Below, piece by piece: positions 44,318-51,794 of a stretch of 64,000 bases of DNA. The stretch is taken from positions 6,510,001 to 6,574,000 of the forward strand of contig NZ_CP059733.1 in assembly GCF_000948985.2 (NCBI RefSeq), given 5' to 3'. The stretch's first letter is position 1. Each line of letters starts with the position of its first letter. This DNA comes from Thalassomonas viridans. Its GTDB lineage: Bacteria; Pseudomonadota; Gammaproteobacteria; Enterobacterales; Alteromonadaceae. Below the pieces are notes generated by a model that saw only the letters and a program-made list of their open reading frames with translations, was not told the origin of the DNA and did no database searches. The translations under genes were made by a program, and so were the position numbers.

Positions 44318-44353
44318 ATGCAGTTATTTAGAAAGGAAGCTATCCCCACCTAA
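44318..44353 (+). pseudogene. Twelve-codon open frame, possible relic of an HlyD/CvaA-type adaptor gene
   Basis: ATG at 44318 follows AAGGA and a TATAAT-type promoter, but the frame ends after 11 residues (MQLFRKEAIPT). The start LFRKEA is like the N-terminus of HlyD/CvaA-family secretion adaptors. After the TAA the same frame stays open for another 25 hydrophobic codons. It may be the truncated head of a lost bacteriocin-export gene. The match is short, so this is weak. Confidence 0.3.
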
Positions 44354-44494
44354 GCTTTTCCCTATATCTTCTACTTAACAATTTATGTGCTATTAGACTA
44401 CTTTGTACGGCAAAGTGTCTTTATGGCATAAAAAAACTTAACAATATCTGAATATTATCTTTATTGAAGTACGCACGGACACCTTAAAGGGTTC

Positions 44495-44532
44495 TTCTTG
44501 ATAAATTTTAAATAATATATATTTATCAAGAA
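44495..44532. repeat. 12-bp perfect inverted repeat
   Basis: TTCTTGATAAAT (44495-44506) and ATTTATCAAGAA (44521-44532) are perfect reverse complements around a 14-base AT-only centre. Could be an operator or a transcript hairpin upstream of the bacteriocin gene. Confidence 0.5.
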
Positions 44533-44629
44533 AATAAGGGAGGCTGACTTGAGTTGACTTTGAGCGGAAAATTCAAGCCAGCCTAATAACTGTCATCTCG
44601 TTACAAAAACGAATAAGACAATTAACACA

Positions 44630-44643
44630 TCCGATATATCGGA
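44630..44643. promoter_or_regulatory. 14-bp perfect palindrome before the bacteriocin gene
   Basis: TCCGATATATCGGA is a perfect palindrome ending 20 bases before the bacteriocin ATG. A repressor bound there would block transcription or initiation. Confidence 0.5.
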
Positions 44644-44663
44644 CACGAATAGAGTATAACATT

Positions 44664-44855
44664 ATGATTAAAGAATTAGACATAAAAGATGTTGAAAAAG
44701 TAAGCGGTGGAAATCCATTCGCGCTTGGTGTTGCTGGAGGCATTGTAGGTAATTATATCTATGAATCAATGGGGGGAGCTGAAGGTATCAATAGTTTTTT
44801 CTCTACCGCATGGAATAATGATCCTGTAGTGAAATGGGTCAGAAGCATCGAATAA
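44664..44855 (+). CDS. Class II bacteriocin-like peptide with double-glycine leader
   Basis: A 63-residue peptide. Residues 1-16 (MIKELDIKDVEKVSGG) form a textbook double-glycine leader, cut after GG by C39-peptidase ABC exporters. The 47-residue mature part begins NPFALGVAGGIVGNYIYES, with GxxxG-type spacing suited to helix packing in a membrane, and ends in VVKWVRSIE. This fits a pore-forming bacteriocin or microcin II-like peptide. Its leader resembles the repeat units at 12414-12758 (LSIDILKKVNGG). The gene is followed 22 bases later by a small membrane protein. Very AT-rich, unlike flanking genes. Confidence 0.8.
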   Translation: MIKELDIKDVEKVSGGNPFALGVAGGIVGNYIYESMGGAEGINSFFSTAWNNDPVVKWVRSIE

Positions 44856-44877
44856 TTTCCCTCAAATAAGAATAAAT

Positions 44878-45231
44878 ATGAAAATATATCTGCGTATTTT
44901 TATTGCACTTATTTTGGTCTCTTTAGTTAATATTGAGCAAAGTGCAACATCAATAGACTCTGTTTATTATTCAGCGATAATGGGTAGTTTGCCCAATTTA
45001 CTCTCTGTTGTAATATTAGGGTCATTAGGCCAAATATTCATTAAGTCCGATTTAACTTTTTATAAATTTATCAATGGTATTCTAGTGGGAACCATTATCT
45101 ATGAGTTCATGCAAATTAATATTGATGGTCGGGTATTTGACTGGTTAGATCTTTTATTTTCTATCTTAGGATGGCTTTTAATACGGCTACTTTATCAAAG
45201 AGATAACTATAATATTTATAATAAAGTTTAA
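44878..45231 (+). CDS. Small membrane protein, candidate bacteriocin immunity protein
   Basis: A 117-residue protein with about four hydrophobic helices (IYLRIFIALILVSLV, LPNLLSVVILGSLGQIFI, FINGILVGTIIYEFM, FDWLDLLFSILGWLLIRLLY). The DWLDLLFSILG segment recalls VanZ-like small membrane proteins. It lies 22 bases after the bacteriocin-like gene on the same strand, the usual place for an immunity gene that protects the producer. The role is inferred from position and topology. Confidence 0.65.
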   Translation: MKIYLRIFIALILVSLVNIEQSATSIDSVYYSAIMGSLPNLLSVVILGSLGQIFIKSDLTFYKFINGILVGTIIYEFMQINIDGRVFDWLDLLFSILGWLLIRLLYQRDNYNIYNKV

Positions 45232-45311
45232 TAAAAGGGGGTTAATATTCCCTATAGCTTTCATTATCAATTTATATCATTTCGCAGATTAAAGTAATAA
45301 ATAAACGCATA

Positions 45312-45343
45312 CAGCTTAGCTTTACAACATTAAAGCTAAGCTG
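45312..45343. terminator. 13-bp perfect hairpin after the bacteriocin locus
   Basis: CAGCTTAGCTTTA (45312-45324) and TAAAGCTAAGCTG (45331-45343), 6-base loop. No T-tract, but the place after the immunity gene suits a terminator. Confidence 0.5.
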
Positions 45344-45455
45344 ATAAAACTTATCATCATCACCCTGCTGTCATAAAACAGAAACCTAACCGTCATCTAA
45401 CCGTAACAATAAACCTTGAGAATCTGGCCATCTAGAAATCTACGGATATACCCAG

Positions 45456-47393
45456 GTGCGCGCTTCCAGCTTTTTTAAATTATCGACAGTGGCCATAGTC
45501 GCCTTTGCCGTTATGTTCCTGGCAACCTTATACTGGGTTGCAACTACGCTTAATACCAGTCGACAGCATTACCAGAATTACCAGAAACTGAAATCCCTGG
45601 TGGTGGTGGACATCAACCGCCTGATTAGTGACTACCTACTCACAGGTGATGCCTCGTTGTTGGGAGAGTCTACTCAGGTATTTGCCAAAGTCAATGCCGC
45701 GATAGACCTACAGCCGCAAAGCGAGCTGAACCAGCGCATCAAACAACAAAACAAGCAGTTGCAGCAATTGCTAGACACCCGCTTCCGCGCCCTGGGCAAA
45801 CTCAGCGGCGATCCGCAAATTCTGGTGCGCAACAGCGAACAGGGTATGCTGGCAATAAACGATCAGCTGGCCGCTTACGCCGAACAAAGCCAACAGCTAA
45901 GCGCGGCCCAGCAACAAAGCTATATCCGCACCAGCCGGCAGCTGGCCTCTAACCTGTCGCATTTGATCCATAGCCGGGAGCTGGCATCAAGTTCAGGTAT
46001 TCAGCAAAGCCTGAAGGACATTAAAAACAATTACCGCCAACTGGCGCAATTCCCCCCGCTGGGCATAATGGCGCAGGAAGAAGACGAAGATGACTTGCTG
46101 GCAGAAGACGACTTGCTGCTGGATGAAATTGAGGCGGAAGACCTCAGCGAAGAAGCCATGGACGAGCTTAACTCGTTAATCAACCGCTACGGCGATGAAG
46201 TGAAAAAAGTTGCCCAACAGCAGCAACAACTGGCCGAGGGGCAAGCCCTGCTTAAAGCCACCCTGGAGGAGTTGGAACAACTGATCTTTAAAGGGGAACA
46301 AGCCATAGACAACGAACAGCAGGCGATTTACCAGCAGCTGAAACAGATTGTTTACGCCCTGGCGCTGTTCTTACTTGTGTACCTGATCAGCAACCACTAC
46401 CTGCAACACAAAATCATCCTCAAGCCCCTGCGCCTGCTGCGCAACAGCTTCGTGCTGCTGGTAGAGCAGGGAAAAATCACCAATATTACCGGTATCAGCG
46501 AGCGCACCGAACTGGGGGAAATCTCCGTTAGCTTCAACAAAATGGTGGACAAGCTGGCCGCCGAAGACAAGCAAAAAGCCAAGCAGCTCAACCTTGTGCA
46601 TAACGCCCTGCACAACATGCAGCAGCAGGCGGATAATATTCACCGCTCGTCCGACAATACCCATGAACAGCTGCTGTCGGTGAGGGAAATTATGGACGCC
46701 CTGGGGCAGGCCACAGACACGGTAAACGAACTGTCGCAGCAGGTGGCGGAAAACGCCCGGGCCACCGAACAGGCAATGTTCGACAGCCAGGAAAAGGTTG
46801 GGCAGGTATTGCAGGCCACCGAGTCTACCAACAGCGCCGCCCGTTCGGGTAAGGAAGCCATTGAAGTGCTGGAACAGTCGGTAGACAGTGTCGGCACTAT
46901 TGTCGATGTTATCAGCGCCATTGCCGACCAGACCAATTTGCTGGCATTAAATGCCGCCATTGAGGCAGCGCGCGCCGGCGAACATGGCCGCGGCTTTTCG
47001 GTGGTAGCGGATGAAGTACGCCAGCTGGCGGGTAAAACCCAAAGCTCGCTGCAACAAATCACTACCCGCCTGAGCCAGCTGCAACACGCCAGCCAGACCA
47101 TAAATACCACCATTACCGGTATTGAACAGGCGTCACAGGAACAGCAAAGCATAGCCGAGCAACTGACCGGCAATGCCGCCGACGTGGTAAAACAGGCCCA
47201 GGCTTCCGCCAGTGTCGCCCAGGACACATTGACGCAAATCAAAGATCAGCGCGGCCACTACCAGGCCTTTGAACAGGCCATGGCCAGGGTTAACGACGAA
47301 GTAAAACAGTCGAGCGAGCTGGCAGAAAACATCTCGCTGGACGTTTCCGGTCAGGTGAAAGATATCAACACCACCCTAAAACTTGCCAGCTAA
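45456..47393 (+). CDS. Methyl-accepting chemotaxis protein with acidic sensor insert
   Basis: A 645-residue chemoreceptor starting at GTG 45456. TM1 ([19 protein letters not shown]), a long helical periplasmic domain (~35-290), TM2 ([19 protein letters not shown]), a HAMP-like segment and the signalling domain ([47 protein letters not shown]). Residues ~205-240 of the sensor are extremely acidic ([23 protein letters not shown]), a possible cation-binding or salt-sensing insert. The ligand is unknown. Single gene with a GC-rich hairpin GCCGGGGC/GCCCCGGC (47406-47433) after it. Confidence 0.9.
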   Translation: MRASSFFKLSTVAIVAFAVMFLATLYWVATTLNTSRQHYQNYQKLKSLVVVDINRLISDYLLTGDASLLGESTQVFAKVNAAIDLQPQSELNQRIKQQNKQLQQLLDTRFRALGKLSGDPQILVRNSEQGMLAINDQLAAYAEQSQQLSAAQQQSYIRTSRQLASNLSHLIHSRELASSSGIQQSLKDIKNNYRQLAQFPPLGIMAQEEDEDDLLAEDDLLLDEIEAEDLSEEAMDELNSLINRYGDEVKKVAQQQQQLAEGQALLKATLEELEQLIFKGEQAIDNEQQAIYQQLKQIVYALALFLLVYLISNHYLQHKIILKPLRLLRNSFVLLVEQGKITNITGISERTELGEISVSFNKMVDKLAAEDKQKAKQLNLVHNALHNMQQQADNIHRSSDNTHEQLLSVREIMDALGQATDTVNELSQQVAENARATEQAMFDSQEKVGQVLQATESTNSAARSGKEAIEVLEQSVDSVGTIVDVISAIADQTNLLALNAAIEAARAGEHGRGFSVVADEVRQLAGKTQSSLQQITTRLSQLQHASQTINTTITGIEQASQEQQSIAEQLTGNAADVVKQAQASASVAQDTLTQIKDQRGHYQAFEQAMARVNDEVKQSSELAENISLDVSGQVKDINTTLKLAS

Positions 47394-47405
47394 CTAAAAC
47401 CGCCA

Positions 47406-47433
47406 GCCGGGGCACTGCACCACAAGCCCCGGC
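47406..47433 (+). terminator. Hairpin after the chemoreceptor gene
   Basis: GCCGGGGC (47406-47413) and GCCCCGGC (47426-47433) form an 8-bp GC-only stem 12 bases after the stop. No T-tract follows. Confidence 0.45.
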
Positions 47434-47551
47434 AACCTCCACATAAACAGCAAGGGCGCCGGGAAAAAATAGCGGAAAATTCCCTGTGATCTGCCCGCTT
47501 TATCCCCTACTATAAGTTTTTAACTTCCACAGCGGCCAATAAAGGACTGTT

Positions 47552-48025
47552 ATGATTAAAGTAAACGACAAAATCCCCCAGGGTGAACTACAACAACTGG
47601 TTGGCGGCAGCGCCACCAGCCACAGCACAAACGACTTATTCAGCGGTAAAAAAGTGGTGATGTTTGCCGTACCCGGCGCCTATACCCCCACCTGCTCTGC
47701 CGCCCACCTGCCCGGCTTTGTGGTAAATGCCGACACCATCAAGGCCAAAGGCGTAGACAGCATTATCTGCCTGTCGGTAAACGACGCCTTTGTTATGAAC
47801 GCCTGGGGCGAGGCACAAAATGCCGACGAAGTTATGATGCTGGCAGACGGCGACGGCAGCTTCACCAAAGCCATGGGCCTGGGCAAAGAAACCGGCAGCT
47901 TCGGCGGCTACCGCTCGGTACGTTACGCCATGATAGTTGAAGACGGCGTAGTCACCAGCTTACAGGTTGAACAGCCAAAAGAATTCAAAGTAAGTTCGGC
48001 TGAGGCAATACTGGCGCTGCTGTAA
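47552..48025 (+). CDS. Peroxiredoxin, Prx5 type
   Basis: A 157-residue thiol peroxidase. VVMFAVPGAYTPTCSAAHLPGF carries the peroxidatic cysteine with the PxxxTxxC motif; FVMNAWGEAQNADEVMMLADGDGSFTKAMGL and RYAMIVEDGVV are Prx5 features. The only other cysteine (SIICLSVND) may or may not resolve the disulfide, so a glutathione- or glutaredoxin-coupled cycle is possible. AAAGGA precedes the ATG. It is followed by a ferritin gene on the same strand but 180 bases away, which makes sense as iron and peroxide control. Confidence 0.92.
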   Translation: MIKVNDKIPQGELQQLVGGSATSHSTNDLFSGKKVVMFAVPGAYTPTCSAAHLPGFVVNADTIKAKGVDSIICLSVNDAFVMNAWGEAQNADEVMMLADGDGSFTKAMGLGKETGSFGGYRSVRYAMIVEDGVVTSLQVEQPKEFKVSSAEAILALL

Positions 48026-48111
48026 CGCCGTAACCAGGCATGAGCCGAAACCTGAATGAAAACAATTAGCGTTAACTATCTCGTTGTTTTTAAATGAATT
48101 TATTTTGATTT

Positions 48112-48132
48112 CGATCAATAAAAGCTTGATCG
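48112..48132. promoter_or_regulatory. Inverted repeat upstream of ferritin
   Basis: CGATCAA (48112-48118) and TTGATCG (48126-48132), perfect, with a 7-base spacer, 77 bases before the ferritin ATG. Possible operator; it is not a Fur box by sequence. Confidence 0.35.
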
Positions 48133-48208
48133 CGGCAGGTTTAACAGGCAAAATTCGCAACCTATACCGCATGCAGATAAATGCGACAAAGCAGCACGAG
48201 GCAATACT

Positions 48209-48733
48209 ATGTTAAAACCGGAAATGGTTCAGTTATTAAACGCTCAAATTAACTTAGAGTTTTATTCTTCCAACCTGTACCTGCAAATGAGTGCCTGGTG
48301 CGAAGAAAAGGGCTTTGAAGGCGCCGCAGAATTTATGCGCAAGCATGCGGTGGAAGAAATGACCCACATGAACCGTTTATTCACTTATGTTAGTGAAACC
48401 GGCGCTATGCCAATTTTAGGCGCCATAGAAGCGCCGCCGCACGAGTTTGCTTCATTAGGCCAGGTGTTTGAAGCCACCTATGAGCACGAATGCCTGGTAA
48501 CCCAAAAAATTAACGAGCTGGCCCACGCCGCCTTCATCAGCCAGGATTACTCTACCTTCAACTTCCTGCAATGGTATGTTGCCGAGCAGCACGAAGAAGA
48601 GAAGTTGTTCAAAGGCATACTCGATAAAATCGAGCTGGTGGGCAACGACGGCAAGGCCCTGTTCTTTATTGATAAAGATCTGGCTGAACTGGCAAAAACC
48701 GGCTCTCCGAGCATTATGACCGAAGCGGGTTAA
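48209..48733 (+). CDS. ftnA: Non-haem ferritin
   Basis: A 174-residue four-helix ferritin that stores iron in a 24-mer shell. The ferroxidase centre residues are in place: [35 protein letters not shown], and [11 protein letters not shown] with [14 protein letters not shown]. Length and helix order match bacterial FtnA. A GAGG site precedes the ATG. The 7+7 inverted repeat upstream may be a control site. Confidence 0.95.
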   Translation: MLKPEMVQLLNAQINLEFYSSNLYLQMSAWCEEKGFEGAAEFMRKHAVEEMTHMNRLFTYVSETGAMPILGAIEAPPHEFASLGQVFEATYEHECLVTQKINELAHAAFISQDYSTFNFLQWYVAEQHEEEKLFKGILDKIELVGNDGKALFFIDKDLAELAKTGSPSIMTEAG

Positions 48734-48768
48734 TTGCCGGCTTAACCATTAATAAAGGGCCTTGCGGC

Positions 48769-48801
48769 TAATGCCAGTCAGCTGAGTGCTGACTGGCATT
48801 A
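48769..48801. terminator. Bidirectional hairpin after ferritin
   Basis: Perfect 14-bp stem TAATGCCAGTCAGC (48769-48782) / GCTGACTGGCATTA (48788-48801), 5-base loop, between the convergent ferritin and unknown genes. No long T-tract. Confidence 0.65.
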
Positions 48802-48809
48802 AAACACTA

Positions 48810-49145
48810 CTACTCTTTATCCTCCCGGTTTTCTTGTACTTTTTCCTGTATTTTTTCCAGTTCTGCGGCTTGTTTATTGTGGCTGTAGGCTTCCTGGTAG
48901 AGATCGTCGATTCTCTGGTAATACTCCTTTGCCTGGCATTTGAGCCAACAACTGAGATGGCGTATGCCTTCGCTGGTTTCCTCACTGATGCACTCAGGCT
49001 CCTGAGCTACGGCGGCGAAAGCGTCGCAAAGAAAGGCGCATTCCTGGTGGAACTGAGAAAAGTCGTCGGTTAGGTCGACAAGCGCCGACAGCTGGGCTTT
49101 CCTTCTGGCGGCTTCACTTTGCGGGGTTGAAGTTGATTCAGACAT
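48810..49145 (-). CDS. Unknown soluble protein
   Basis: A 111-residue, highly charged, helical protein, with three cysteines in the centre (FHQECAFLCDAF, PECISEE, HLSCWLKCQA) and a coiled-coil-like, Glu/Lys-rich C-terminus (YSHNKQAAELEKIQEKVQENRED). No family recognised. The ATG at 49145 is followed here because the next upstream gene's stop (49138) then overlaps it by eight bases. Likely cotranscribed with that small gene. Confidence 0.55.
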   Translation of the reverse strand: MSESTSTPQSEAARRKAQLSALVDLTDDFSQFHQECAFLCDAFAAVAQEPECISEETSEGIRHLSCWLKCQAKEYYQRIDDLYQEAYSHNKQAAELEKIQEKVQENREDKE

Positions 49146-49383
49146 GAGCTTGTCCTCCTGCAAAAGTTAACGGTACGTTTCTATCAATAAAGCTACTACC
49201 TATAAAGCAAACAGCGATAAAACCGCTGACGATAGAACAGCCTGTGAAGCCGTGGGGGGAATGTAGACCGGCATTACTGGTATTACTAGTATTAGCAAAG
49301 CCGTGCCGGCGGCGGGGTGGCGTGTTTTCTGTTACAAAAACTTTAACCGAGTGCAACTCTGGCATATCATAAACGTTAGCCAT
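49138..49383 (-). CDS. Small protein with one hydrophobic segment, unknown
   Basis: An 81-residue protein starting MANVYDMPELHSVKVFVTEN; a basic stretch PPRRRHG precedes an Asn/Ser/Gly-rich part and a hydrophobic segment (CSIVSGFIAVCFIGSSFI). It may be a membrane peptide or a short precursor. The ATG at 49383 is preferred over one 24 codons upstream. Its end overlaps the next gene by eight bases. No family recognised. Confidence 0.45.
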   Translation of the reverse strand: MANVYDMPELHSVKVFVTENTPPRRRHGFANTSNTSNAGLHSPHGFTGCSIVSGFIAVCFIGSSFIDRNVPLTFAGGQAHV

Positions 49384-49840
49384 AATTGATACCTCACGCG
49401 TATCTATTTTGGTTAGCTGTCTCCGGGTGTTGCGAGCACTCGGGGATAGCGCCAAGTTTGTTTAAGTAAAGATTCAAATAAAAGTGTTCAGGTAAAAACC
49501 TTAGGGTTAACGGGCCTCCTCTGGTGATTGTTTGCCCTTTAATACATAGTACAAAAACCGGAAAAAATCCGGTGATTTTTGCAATTAAAATCATGTTAAT
49601 TTTTGAATACTGTACAGATAGTTATACACTCTATAACCAACTGAAAAGTATAAAAATAAACAGTCGTATTTATGGGTGCTAAGCGTGGATATTTTCCGAT
49701 AGGAAATGAAAGCCAGAACTATGCCAGCTGAGTCTCCGTTGTGATTTCTCTATAAAACTGCCCGCCGCTGATGGCCCCCCGGTTTTGATCTCTTTATAAT
49801 AGCCGCCATAACCGACCCACAGCTGTTTGAGTAAGAAACC
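49384..49840. other. Intergenic region before the YhiN-like gene
   Basis: 457 bp, AT-rich. Contains a short hairpin ACCGG/CCGGT (49557-49573) next to a TTTTT, and presumably divergent promoters. No further gene supported. Confidence 0.5.
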
Positions 49841-51031
49841 GTGAATGTATTAAAAACTGATGTCCTGATCATAGGCGCCGGCGCTGCCGGCCTGATGTGC
49901 GCCGCCACCGCAGGCTACCGCGGCCGCCAGGTAACCATAGTGGACATGGGTAAAAAAGCCGGTCGTAAAATACTCATCAGCGGCGGCGGCCGTTGCAACT
50001 TCACCAACGAAAACGCCAGCCCGGAAAACTACCTGTGCCAGAACCCGCACTTCGTAAAATCCGCCCTGAGCCGCTACACCCAGCAAGACTTTATCGACCT
50101 GGTAGACAGACACGGCCTGAACTACCACCACAAAACCCTGGGCCAGCTGTTCTGCGACGAAAGCGCCCAGGACATAGTGGACATACTGCAAACCGAATGC
50201 GAATGGGCAGGCGTGGAAACCAAGCTGCGCAACGAAGTACTGAGCGTAGAGCCAAACGATGCAGGCTATCTGGTAAAAACCACAGAGCAAACCTTCCAGT
50301 GCGAATCCCTGGTAGTAGCCTCCGGCGGTCTGACCATGCCAAAACTGGGCGCCACCTCCATCGGCTATAAAATTGCTCAACAGTTCGGGTTGAACATACA
50401 CCCCACCATGGCGGCATTAGTACCGCTAACGTTGCACGACCACGACAAAAAACGCTTCGAAGGCTTATCCGGCATCAGCCTACCGACAATTGTCAGCAGC
50501 GAAAACGGCACAGAATTCAGAGAAAACATCCTCTTCACCCACCGCGGCCTCTCCGGCCCGGCAATACTGCAAATATCTTCCTTCTGGCGCGCCGGACAAG
50601 CAGTAACCATCAACCTGCTGCCGGATCACAACCTGAATGAAGAAATTGAACAGGGCCGCAAAAATCACAGCCAGAAATCACTAAAGAACACTCTGGCACA
50701 GCTAATGCCGAAACGTTTCATTGAAGCCATGGTAGGCGGCAATGAAATCCCGGATAAAACCCTGGGCCAGCTTAGCCATGGTGAAATAAAAGATCTGCAT
50801 GACTACATTCATAACTGGACCATAAAGCCCAATGGCACCGAGGGTTACCGCACTGCTGAAGTGACTCTGGGCGGCGTGGATACTGATGAATTATCGTCGA
50901 AAACCTTTGAAGCGAAAAAGGCACCCGGGTTGTATTTTATCGGTGAAGTAATTGATGTGACCGGCTGGCTTGGCGGTTACAACTTTCAATTTGCCTGGAG
51001 CAGCGGCTGGGCTTGTGGAGGTGTTTGTTAA
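49841..51031 (+). CDS. NAD(P)/FAD-dependent oxidoreductase, YhiN/HI0933 family
   Basis: A 396-residue flavoprotein of the HI0933 family, starting at GTG 49841. The dinucleotide motif is VLIIGAGAAGLMCAATAGYRGRQV, followed by KILISGGGRCNFTNENASPENYL, a signature of the family, and GLYFIGEVIDVTGWLGGYNFQFAWSSG at the C-terminus. The biochemical role is not established; members are widespread in gammaproteobacteria. It is the last core gene before the restriction-modification island, which begins 67 bases after its stop on the other strand. Confidence 0.92.
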   Translation: MNVLKTDVLIIGAGAAGLMCAATAGYRGRQVTIVDMGKKAGRKILISGGGRCNFTNENASPENYLCQNPHFVKSALSRYTQQDFIDLVDRHGLNYHHKTLGQLFCDESAQDIVDILQTECEWAGVETKLRNEVLSVEPNDAGYLVKTTEQTFQCESLVVASGGLTMPKLGATSIGYKIAQQFGLNIHPTMAALVPLTLHDHDKKRFEGLSGISLPTIVSSENGTEFRENILFTHRGLSGPAILQISSFWRAGQAVTINLLPDHNLNEEIEQGRKNHSQKSLKNTLAQLMPKRFIEAMVGGNEIPDKTLGQLSHGEIKDLHDYIHNWTIKPNGTEGYRTAEVTLGGVDTDELSSKTFEAKKAPGLYFIGEVIDVTGWLGGYNFQFAWSSGWACGGVC

Positions 51032-51098
51032 AAATACTGATATATTAACGTTTGACACAATCTAGTTAAAAAGAGACAAAGTTCAGTTTTCCTCTTTT

Positions 51099-51794
51099 TT
51101 ATAAATTCATATCCGCACCATTATGCTTTAGCCACTTCACATGCTTAGCATAATCAGGCATAACTTTATCAACAGCATTCCAAAAGTTATTATCATGATT
51201 ACGGTATAACAAATGAACAAGCTCATGAACCACGATGTAATCTAAAACAGAAACAGGAGCCATTAAGCATTTCCAATGAAAATTTAAATTGCCATTATCA
51301 CTACAAGACCCCCAACGATTTTGTAATTCCAGCACCTTAACCTTATTAACTTTCACACCAATTTTGGGAGCATATAACGCTATACGCTCATTAATTTTTT
51401 TCAGGCCTTTTTGCTTATAAAAGGCTTTAAAAATATCAGCGCCTTTGTGGATTTTATCTCTTCTTAATAAAAACCGGCCTCGTTTCAACAGTAAATCGGT
51501 ATTTTGTTTTTCTTCCAAACTTAAACGATAGCTTCGACCTAAATAAACAAAACCTTCACCGTTAACAAATTCTCTTTGTAATTGGGTACGATTCAAGTCT
51601 TCCCATTCTGCAAGGTTACGATAAATCCAGCTACGTTTTGCCTCTATTACCTGCTCTATTTTTTCTAGCTGATAAGGCGCAGGTGCTAAAATACTGACAG
51701 AGCCATCGCGTTCAATAAAAATACTGATGGTTTTACGGTTACTCTTTTTTAATGAGTAGCTTATATCTTTATAACTCAGCTGCTCTATCATCAA
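51099..51794 (-). CDS. YgjP-like zinc metallopeptidase (DUF45/M48-like)
   Basis: A 231-residue protein of the YgjP family. The zinc site is VVHELVHLLYRNHDNNFW, a HExxH with a downstream histidine; VLELQNRWGSCSDNGNLNFHWKCLMAP is the other conserved block. The start overlaps the hsdR stop as ATGA, so it is the last gene of the restriction operon. YgjP-like genes often accompany type I restriction-modification genes; their function there is unknown, though a proteolytic role has been suggested. Confidence 0.88.
   Translation of the reverse strand: MMIEQLSYKDISYSLKKSNRKTISIFIERDGSVSILAPAPYQLEKIEQVIEAKRSWIYRNLAEWEDLNRTQLQREFVNGEGFVYLGRSYRLSLEEKQNTDLLLKRGRFLLRRDKIHKGADIFKAFYKQKGLKKINERIALYAPKIGVKVNKVKVLELQNRWGSCSDNGNLNFHWKCLMAPVSVLDYIVVHELVHLLYRNHDNNFWNAVDKVMPDYAKHVKWLKHNGADMNL

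Larger units (their letters stand above)
44171..44663. other. AT-rich region before the bacteriocin gene
   Basis: 493 bp. It holds a promoter-like TTGCTT-18-TATAAT (44259-44288), a 12-codon open frame (44318-44353), a 12-bp perfect inverted repeat (44495-44506/44521-44532), an 11-of-12 inverted repeat AGGCTGACTTGA/TCAAGCCAGCCT (44541-44584) and a 14-bp perfect palindrome (44630-44643). No full gene. Confidence 0.6.

Noticed and set aside
46640..47242. Minus-strand frame opposite the chemoreceptor
   Set aside because: Ser/Cys/Thr-rich reverse reading of the conserved signalling domain, a common artefact.
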